From Sanghuangporus weigelae (lineage: Eukaryota > Basidiomycota > Agaricomycetes > Hymenochaetales > Hymenochaetaceae), in NCBI GenBank assembly GCA_033182465.1, contig CP137320.1:434001-498000 (forward strand): 64,000 nt of DNA, read 5' to 3'. Under the pieces are notes generated by a model. That model saw nothing but the letters and a program-made list of their open reading frames with translations, was not told where the DNA came from and did no database searches. Below, piece after piece: positions 56,073 through 64,000 of this stretch; position 1 is the stretch's first letter, and each line of letters opens with the position of its first letter. The position numbers and the translations under genes were made by a program.

Positions 56073-59000
56073 TTATTTCCTTTTCCGAGTTGTCCCTCCC
56101 TCTTCATCGAAGTCATCGCTCACATCCACAAGCGTAACTTCGCGCTCCAGAATCGGTGCGTTCTCCAAGTCGACGTCGCTGGAATTAGCGTCGTCAGGAG
56201 AAACGTGGCCGGGAATATGCACACCGTGCGCTGCTCCTCGCGGTAAGTGCACGAGGAGCATGAAGATGAGCGCGAGAGTGACGCAAAGAGTTGAGAGCCA
56301 GAAGATCGTAGTCGGGTACGTCCCGACTGTTGCGGCATACGTTACGCCGAATAGCGTCGGACCGAATATTTGCGAGCTGAGGGGAAGGTAACACTCAATA
56401 AAGTAATTACGAAGAAATAATCTGGAAGAAAGGTGAAGGCTGAACCGAATATATGCACTGACCACATAGATTGCACGACGCTCAACGCGCCGAATAACCT
56501 CCCCGTTTCCATCTCTCCTTCTTTCGTCTTTCCCTTCCTATTCAAACGTCTCTGTTCATCGGCCTGCTGATCAACGAGATTCATAGAATTTCGCTTCATG
56601 TACGTCTCCAGAGCAAGAGCTTGCAGAGCCGGAGAAAATCCGCCACCCCAGGCAGCAAGGCACCCAAGCACACTGAAAACGCCTGCGCTTGGAGCGAGTG
56701 GAATGAGAGCGTAGCAGATAACCTCCCATCCGAGAGAGAACCGCGCAAGATGAAGGTCAAAGGTCGACGAATGTGGTGCTAGAGTAGGTGTCGGGGGTGA
56801 ACGAGATCGCTTGTGTGAAGTGCGCTGATGAGCATGGTCTGATGGAAAGGAGGAAGGCGATGTATCTCCAAGAGTCGAGGATGAAGGTTCGGAAGAACCC
56901 GAATTAAGTGGTTCAGAAGGCTCGACTGGGAGCTGAATAGGTTGCTTGCGCCTATTGAAGAATTTGATGATAACTATACAAACGTATCATCCACGTTTCC
57001 CTGTGTCAATGCGTTTCTGTCCCATAACTTGACGGAATGGCTCACAGGGAAGCATGAGTGTCAGATAGATAGCTCTGGAAGCACCGACAAGACTTAGCCA
57101 GTAGCCAAGCTGTGTTTCCATCGAATAAGCTGAAGTTAATCAGCTTTTGTAATGCGAACACGTACCTCTTCGGACGTCCACCCAAAAGTGGCAGCAGCGT
57201 ACTGGAACTTATACTGGTACGAAGCCTAAACCATAGAAATGAGAGTGTGCCTCAGAAGCAGTGATACAGCTAGGGAAATGCAGGACATACCATTACAAAT
57301 GAGTAGAATCCAAAGCTCGCCGCGATGAAGGTCAAGCTCCAATCCTTCCGCTTTTTACTGAAAGATGCGCCAGCAGGAGCGTTCTCGAGTGTCACAGGCG
57401 CAAAAATGCTCAAAGGACTCAAGAACGAAAACAGTACTTTCGATCTTTCGATGACCTTCCAACTTTCTTGCGCTTCCTGTACCAGTGCAGCCTGAACATC
57501 TGTTCTAGCCTCGCCAAGACGCGCCCGTTCTGCCCTCCTCCTATTCGCCCTCTGAGCGCTTTTGGGCAAGCTCTCAGGCACAATAGTCCACACGTATAAT
57601 GCCAATAAGGCGTGTAAGCCTGTGGCGAGGTAAAATACCACCATGGGTGTGTGCGTCACGCGTACAAGGACAGATCCGACAGTCGGACCAAATGCCATTC
57701 CTACGAAGAGCAGACCAGCGCCTAGGGAGAATTGTCGAGATCGATCACCAGGCGAAGTCACATCCGCTATATATGCGTGTATGGCAGCGATCATGCTCGT
57801 TAGTCCTGATTGAGATCATCACAGTAGTTGTTTTAGATTAGCTCGAATGAAGACTGGAACATAAGAACAGGCAGGCGAACCTCCTAAGACACCTTCTACG
57901 ATCGGTCCGAGTAGGAGGAACCAGTAGCCTCCTGGAAGTTGCTTGGAAAAGAAGAATACAGAAATGAAGACAAAGTCGCTGTTAGCAAAAGCGACTTTCT
58001 TGGTCAGCGATCTGAAGCTAGAACAACATCGTCCTTTATACACACTTGAAGAGCAGACCTATAACAGAGATACTGAGCACGCGCAGCCGACCGTACTTGT
58101 CGGAAAGCTAGACATAACCCGATTATTTCAGTTTTCGTCTTGCTTGAAGCATATTTAAACCTCACTGAGCCCCAGAACGCCGTCGTGAGGCATCCGAGAA
58201 TCCCCATAGTTGTCGTCAATACTAACAAAGATATAGTAAGTCAACTTACAACAGATTAAACACAGATTCAGAGTGTCTACTTGCCAGCAATAATCTTCGC
58301 GGCTGCCGCCTGAACGACCGGATCTGATGCGCATTTACTCTTACTATCACTCGATTCTGTGACAGTGCCAAGGGCAGGCTCGTCGAAAGGGAGACTGATG
58401 GTTTTAAATCCCGATAACGGATATTGGTAATCACTGATCGAAAGTGTGTCTCGGAGTCCAAAGAACGATGTTGGAAGCACGGTATTATTGGTGTTGACGT
58501 CAATGCCATGAGGACAGTCGCCGACAGTGTATTCTGGTTTGTGTTGCCCGCAGGCGAGAAGAGTGTATATCTCTATTCGTGGAGCAACGCATGCAGACAT
58601 CGCGATAGATGAAAATGGGGTCGTGCACAATAACCTAATATTTTGAACCGTATCGGTTTGAAATGACTGCGTGGCGAGAATGTATGCGCACTTACCAATA
58701 TGGTGAGGGCCGTTTGTACCATGGACGCTTCTTCAAGGCCTCCCAGTCTTCTTCATCACTTTCTTCGTCAGTATCACTGTCAGAGCTAGCTTCAAGTTGC
58801 TGCTCAGGATCCAAATCCCCAGCGACGAGAGTGGCTTCCGTATCCGCTCTACGCTTATCGCGACGATGAGGATGAACGAACTCATGCAATAGTTCGACTG
58901 CTCCCTCTGATACAGATGCCTCAGGTAGGAGAACTTCATTAGCACCTTCTTGTAGATAAGAGAATGAGCGCGCCTGCGCGCTGTGCAAGTCGCGTGCGCG

Positions 59001-59078
59001 GGAATGCGAGCGTGAATGTCCACCCGACTGCGCCTCAGGCTTGAGTGACGGTGTCGACGGTCGCTGAGGGGTGGACAT
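56073..59078 (-). CDS. MFS transporter, MFSD14/Tet-like with long N-terminal and central loops
   Basis: Membrane transporter with twelve predicted spans; substrate unknown. The start (ATG 59076-59078) gives a 125-residue polar N-terminus with acidic SDSDTDEESDEEDW and then KRPWYKRPSPYW. TM1 is followed by a large loop that includes ACGQHKPEYTVGDCPHG. The MFS A-motif reads WGSLSDKYGRLRVL, the match to GxLaDrxGrkxxl that I rely on. SLGAGLLFVGMAFGPTVGS is the helix-5 motif. A long Ser/Pro-rich loop between TM8 and TM9 (RKQPIQLPVEPSEP...) is unusual in length. The C-terminal 60 residues are acidic. About ten exons. It separates the P450 array from the lone P450 by position, but no direct link is shown. 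Confidence 0.82.
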
Positions 59079-59603
59079 GGTGGCAATAGGGAAGGAGAGA
59101 TAGAAGGACGAGACTAAGCTGAAAATCCTTAAGTAATGATATGTTTACTATGTCCGCATGGACGACGAGCTGTGGACCATCTATTTCTACTTACAAACGC
59201 GCGTCCCACACGCCGAGTCCGGACCATCAACCTGGACTTTCGCGCGGTGAACGTTGATCCACTTCGAATCAGATCATTGATCCCCAGTCTTGACTGGATA
59301 TAATCCTCTGCGAGCAGCGCAGAATCAGAGCAAAAGAGACACGGTGACCGGGTGTAGAAGGGAAGCACGACGTGATTGTCTCCGACTGACTCGTCGGCAA
59401 CGGCTTATCTGAGATATCTGATAAGATTATCTCTTCTTCGGGGAAAAGATCGACATAGATCGACAAAACGTGATTCAATTTTCCAACTCTATTGACCCTA
59501 GCCTTTCCGTAATCCGCTCTATTTGGAGAGGATGTCCTCTTAGATCCAAGAAACGTACCCAGTCGTTGCAGCATCAGCTCAGGACAGTCACATTATCTAA
59601 GTC
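59079..59603. promoter_or_regulatory. Divergent promoter region, MFS transporter / WDR53-like
   Basis: These 525 bases separate two divergent ATGs. No named site is clear; no drug-response element could be identified by eye. Confidence 0.4.
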
Positions 59604-61226
59604 ATGAATACTACACTTTCGTCGACTTTAGTCCTATCCACGCAAGCAACTGCGTGTGTCTTTAGCCCCGACACGAAGCATCTCGCGGTCGGTTCAGGTA
59701 TGGTGCTTTATCCCTCCAACTGTTCAAATATATATAAATGAAAAACCGGGATAGATGATGGAAGTGTACGCCTATACAATCCTCCAGAATCTAAAGTCCG
59801 AAAAGCCGTTCGTGGACTTGGCGCATCCATCTCTAGCATTTCGTTTTGCGGGCCTGGCCATGACGAAGATAAATTGGATATATGGATAGCATCGGGGAAA
59901 AGTGTAAGCCTCTCCTCTCCATATCTTGAATCTGATCCAAATGATGACCACTCGATCAGGTATATCGCTTTGACCTCGCCAGCTCCGAATCTACCAATAA
60001 AATGATCCTAACGCGATCAGACGCGTCCCTTGAGAAGGATGTCGGACAAGACGACGAAGATGTCATCAATCAAGTGAGTATAGGAGTTATAGATTGTTCC
60101 AGAGCACGCTGATCTGACTTTAGATAGTACTAAGTACAAATAGTGCTTACCTTGCATGTACGACAGACACCGGCGGAGTGTACGTCTTAGACACGTCATC
60201 CTCGTCTATCGAGGTTTCAAAAATGAAGACAAGCCATGAATCTGTTTGTTCTTTAAAAGGCACTTTCCATAGGCTTGCAGTTTAAGCAAATACTTCATAG
60301 ATTGCTTGGACTGCATGTTTCATACCAGATAGATCGAGTGAGCTACTCACGGGAGGCTATGACTGTGCTCTTCTCCTGCACGACTTCAAGCTTCGAACAC
60401 TCCTTGCACGATTTGATGTCGGTAGGTATTCTTGATCTTGATCTTGCATTTCCACTTTCTTGCTTCTCCCAGTTACCAGTACCGTTTACGACTAACGCCT
60501 GTCTTCCTTTTTTTTAAAAATCCAGCACCATCACCCGCTATCGCACCAGGCATTTCATCACTCCCACCCTTCATCACCGCCCTCACGCTCTCTTCTCAAG
60601 GAGCAGTTGCAGCAGGCACAGCAGACGGACGCATATGGGTTGGCTTAGGTGGGGTGAAATCAACACAGTCAGAATCTAGCAAAAAGAACAAGGTCAAGGT
60701 GAAACGAAGAAGGAAATGGGGAGGATTGAACGAAGAGGAGGGATTCTTCATCAAAGTCGGAGAAAGCCTTATTACTGGGTTGTTCGTCCTCTTTCTTCGA
60801 CTTTTCCTTTCCTTGTCTTCAAAGACTGACACAAGCCATTTTCAGGCAATTCATCACGCCGGATATACTTCTCTCTTGTACAGTCTCCGGAAAACTCGAG
60901 CTACACCGCCTCTCTTCAAATCTTTCCTCAAGTTTAAGCTCAAGTTCCAGGAGAAGTGATATGCCACCTGGCGGACTACAACCAATTTGCTCCATGCAAT
61001 CCAGTTGTGCGAAGGTCGACGTCTTAACGTCCACAACGCATACGCTAATTGATAATCAAGAGCCGGAGATCGTTGCTACGTTTGCGATTGCGGGCTTACA
61101 TGCGGACAAGAAGCGAGGTGCTGTGGAGTTGTGGCATTTGTGTACATGCCCATCCAACGACAGTCCGAACCCCACCATAGATACATAGGCACTGTTGAAC
61201 CTGGAGGAAAATCAGAAGAAAGCTGA
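59604..61226 (+). CDS. WD40 protein, WDR53-like
   Basis: The start (ATG 59604) reads MNTTLSSTLVLSTQATACVFSPDTKHLAVGS, a blade strand. Later blades are GSVRLYNPPES, VYRFDLASSES, NSAYLACTTDTGGVYVLDTSSSS, and a splice to IAWTACFIPDRSSELLTGGYDCALLLHDF, close to the family's RP(S/Q)-LVSGG-D motif. Then PFITALTLSSQGAVAAGTADGRIWVGL, a basic KKNKVKVKRRRKW insertion, FITPDILLSCTVSGKLELH and IVATFAIAGLHADKKRGAVELWHL. The last intron (about 61143-61187) is uncertain: splicing ends at 61226, retention ends at 61188. WDR53 in animals is a CUL4-DDB1 substrate receptor, but the role here is inference. Confidence 0.72.
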
Positions 61227-61413
61227 GGAAAGGCGGGAGATACGATGGTCGGGACTGAGCAAGAGGATATCGAGAGGACGGAATGGCCATCGTTATTGAT
61301 ACCGTCATTGCGCACCTAATGCACGTCTAGTGCATCAAAAGTAGGGTATCTAATATATTGACTGTGGTTGATGCAATGTCCCTTCCAGATTCAAATATCA
61401 CATCTATCCTGCC

Positions 61414-62567
61414 TTAACCTGGCCTGCCGTTCGATTCATTTTTATCCTTTTCAGGTCCATCATTACTTTCCCTCATTTCCTCCTCAATCTGTGCCTCTAG
61501 CTCACGAATCCGTGCGAGATGCGCGTCGCGCTTCGCCTTGAGCCGTCGGAGGTACTCTGTGCCATCAACTTTCGTGATCCCGAGAAATGCAAGCACGCGA
61601 TCGCCAAACGAAGATCGATTTGCGTCTGAAGATGTAGCGTTCTGTGCGTTCTGCGCCTCGGATACAGAAAGGACAGGCGCGGAGGTGGAAGATGATCCTG
61701 ATCGGCTCGAACGAGAGACATATCGAACTCGCTGCACATCAAGCTCGTTGACAAGCAACTGCAGCGCGGTGCACGCCAGCGAAGCAGTGAACGCTCCCGG
61801 AAGAACACCTCTTGGTCCCCCTTCAGTAATATCACCAGAAAAAAAAGCAGACGAGATAATGACAATATCAGCTTGTATGTAAACAAGGGAGTGATTAAGA
61901 GAAAGACTTACTCTTCCATGCATTGAACGCTCCTCCAAGAAGGGCGCCGGTAAGAGCAGAGTCTTCGAGGTGATGCATTCGCATGGTTGACCAGGTCAAC
62001 GACCGATCCACATCACCAGTTTGATTGGCACTACTTCGAGTATCAGCGAGCACCGGAGAGATAACATGTTCGCGCAAGCCTTGTAAGCAGAATTACATTA
62101 AGCTCTGCCGTCTCCAAAAGGAAGACAAAAGAAATCGACTCACTGAAGAACGCAAAGGCGACCAGCCCACTATTCAAAGCGGTAGAGGCGGACAATAGTG
62201 CCGTATTGTGTCGGTAAGTCTTAGCCGCATCAATATGTACGCTCAGTTTCCCTAGCTGACCGACATAGGTTCGCTCCCTGATAATTCCCGAGTCTGAGCT
62301 GGCGCCCTGAGCCTCAAGCTCACGAATAGCTCGTGCTCGCCCGATCGTAGATTCATAGACTGCCGTTAGTGTGGCACCCGCTAGAGCTATTTCAGAGTTC
62401 AAGAAGATGTCAGACTTTATAAGTGATAAGCAGTCGAGCGATGGAAAGACGGACTTGCATGAGATGATGGTGTATTTTGCAATCCTTTCGGCTGACGAAG
62501 TTTGTCGAGCACGCGAAGTCACACTATGAGGCAAATTGGTCCCGGTTGGAGTTGGGCTTGGCGGCAT
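61414..62567 (-). CDS. Tim17/Tim22/Tim23-family-like membrane protein
   Basis: The start (ATG 62565-62567) reads MPPSPTPTGTNLPHSVTSRARQTSSAERIAKYTII and continues with LAGATLTAVYESTIGRARAIREL, TAYRHNTALLSASTALNSGLVAFAFF-like segments, then LREHVISPVLADTR. The family-like core follows across an intron: HLEDSALTGALLGGAFNAWKR then GPRGVLPGAFTASLACTALQLLVNEL, giving the GAxxGG...PGAxxAxxxCxxLQ pattern of Tim17-fold proteins. The C-terminus is a charged coiled coil (YLRRLKAKRDAHLARIRELEAQIEEEMRE). It is likely an inner-membrane protein of import or complex assembly (TIMMDC1 is one relative to test). The first intron (62387-62458) is GC-AG, in frame and stop-free, so it may also be retained. Confidence 0.65.
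62387..62458 (-). other. Candidate GC-AG intron in the Tim17-like gene
   Basis: The donor reads GCAAGT after CTCAT on the minus strand and the acceptor reads AAATAG before CTCTAGCG. It is 72 bases, a multiple of three, and has no stop, so reading through it also keeps frame. Confidence 0.45.
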
Positions 62568-63269
62568 CGAAAGCTGCTTTGACAACTGTGAAAGTCCGGG
62601 GATGACAGGATCTACAGAAAAGTTACAACTCGGCGGGACTCAGGAGGAATAGTCTCCACGTGACCGTGACGCGTCGAATTCAAAGCGGAGCCTGAATTCT
62701 GGGAGAAACCTGTACGCGAGTTACTTTGCAAAACATGAATCTTATGAGATATACTTAGTCTCTGCATGTAATTATTTCCCATTATGCCATACGTTATTAC
62801 ATGTACATGGCCGTGAACCGAAACTTGTCCTGCTTAGTTACAGACGTTGATTATATGACACATATGGAACAACGATTCAAAAAGACAGACAGCTATCACA
62901 CAGAAGTACTAATATTAAGAATTCTGACTTCAACGTCTGGAACGAGATTTTTTTTTTCCAGAGAATGAAAAAGAGTAGTAAGACGCTCTATGTAACACAT
63001 ACATGTATCGGACGGAATGTATACTGCAGCTGTGCAGCATTCTCGGGAGCAAATCTAAATGGTCAGCCATAGACGATATATACGCGCTTTGGTTTCAAGA
63101 GAAATGAATTCCAGTGCCACCATGCACTCCTTCACTCGAAGTGTTTTGTAAATTTAGTCCCGGCTCATCGAATCTCATCGTATTCTTCTTCTCTGTTTCA
63201 AGGGACGAGGGCAGAGCTTCCTGCGAAAGTGAGCGCGTAACCGTAGGGAACCTCCGAACAACCTCGCTA
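62568..63269. other. Intergenic region, Tim17-like / right-edge P450
   Basis: These 702 bases hold the Tim17-like promoter side and the 3' flank of the right-edge P450. AT-rich; no gene seen. Confidence 0.4.
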
Positions 63270-64000
63270 CTATCTCAGAGTAACAACAACAGGTAGTCTC
63301 CCTACTTTCGTGACGAAGAAATCCTGCAGCTCTTCTTCCCACTTGCTTGGATCATATCCTTCAGCAAACTTCACATGAAACCTCTGAATTATCGTCGCAA
63401 CAACCATGCGCATCTCGAGCAAAGCCAGGTTCTTTCCAACGCAGTTCGCGGGGCCTGTAGAGAACGGGATAAACGCAGATGTGTTGGTGATGAATTTGCC
63501 GTTGGTCGAGTCTATCCAGCGCTCTGGGATGAATGCATTCGGTGAGGGGGAGAAGTAGCGCGAGTCTCTCTGTAGGACGTAAAGCGGAACGTATAGTGCC
63601 GTATTCTCTGGAACGAATCTTAAAGTCGCATAATATGAATATGAAAATTTCAAGCTGTTCGAGATGAAGAACCCACCTTCCAGCTACTTGCTTTCCTCCG
63701 CTTCCTTCTAAAGGACTTCGCTGCAACGAAGTTAGTAAAGGTGGCTGGAGACGGAGAGCTTCATTACTGATAATGAAAAATATGAATGAGAATGCATCTT
63801 CCCTTTCAAATGTAGGATGAGACGCACATGACAGCATTCAAGTAGGGCATCCCAGCGAGCTTGACAGCATCAAACGGCTCTCCTTCGGCTCGAGGAAATT
63901 CCGAGTCTACCTCCTTCTGCAATCGTTCCATCACAGCGAGATTCGACAGAAGGTGGAAAAAGAGACCGCCCAATACAGTAGAAGTGGTATCGGCCCCGGC
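63270..64000 (-). CDS. Cytochrome P450, fifth family member (partial at right edge)
   Basis: Only the C-terminal part lies in the window; the 5' part is past the edge. From helix I on it reads ADTTSTVLGGLFFHLLSN, NEALRLQPPLLTSLQRSPLEGSGG, FVPENTALYVPLYVLQRDSRYF, FIPERW and heme loop FSTGPANCVGKNLALLEMRM, ending VVVTLR with the stop at 63270-63272. Intron positions match those of the array. FSTGPANCVG, GGLFF and LLEMRM are shared with array member 1 and not with members 2-4. It sits 16 kb from the array on the opposite strand, so it reflects an inversion or a separate duplication. Confidence 0.9.

Noticed and set aside
56073-64000. MFS transporter and P450s as a metabolite cluster
   Set aside because: No core synthase is visible and housekeeping genes lie between, so a cluster claim is not supported.

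Overview
The window looks like nuclear DNA of a basidiomycete fungus, most likely an Agaricomycete. Genes are dense, lie on both strands and are cut by many short introns of about 50-75 bases. The protein set is fungal: Gyp7, Pep7, Psy4, Inp54 and Utp21 types, a Sar1, a tandem cytochrome P450 array and a MFSD14/Tet-like MFS carrier. I saw no transposon, rRNA, tRNA or CRISPR.

Left part (1-35 kb) is housekeeping. In order: a partial minus-strand gene that may be an RRN6/TAF1C-like Pol I factor, a mitochondrial carrier, OGG1, eIF1, a small basic Fyv7-like protein, a 2.1-kb stretch with no clear gene, a PAP2 lipid phosphatase, PP4 regulatory subunit 2, mitochondrial ribosomal protein uL3m, N-myristoyltransferase, tri-snRNP 27K, an RRM-like protein with a probable mitochondrial presequence, CBP20, GMF, the GPI mannosyltransferase PIG-M, an ER TPR protein related to p58IPK/DNAJC3 but without a visible J domain, SAR1, SRP receptor beta, UTP21 and a Gyp7-type RabGAP. 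Most of these sit as divergent or convergent pairs 100-300 bases apart. The run PIG-M, TPR protein, SAR1, SR-beta is an ER/secretory neighbourhood.

Middle part (36.2-47.4 kb) is the accessory core: four complete, same-strand P450 genes sharing a ten-exon layout, including a 24-base microexon and a heme loop that lacks the usual arginine. Their flanks share short conserved blocks, so the array grew by duplications that carried regulatory DNA. A fifth member on the opposite strand enters at the right edge (63.3-64 kb) and resembles the first array gene most.

Right part (47.8-62.6 kb), between the array and the fifth P450, holds a FYVE/Rabenosyn-type Pep7, mitochondrial citrate synthase, a tail-anchored inositol 5-phosphatase, the MFS transporter, a WDR53-like WD40 protein and a Tim17-family-like membrane protein. 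No polyketide, peptide or terpene core enzyme is visible, so the P450s look like an expanded oxidation family rather than part of a classical metabolite cluster.

Gene models were joined by hand from splice sites and reading frame. Outer limits are usually firm; some inner exon borders are not.
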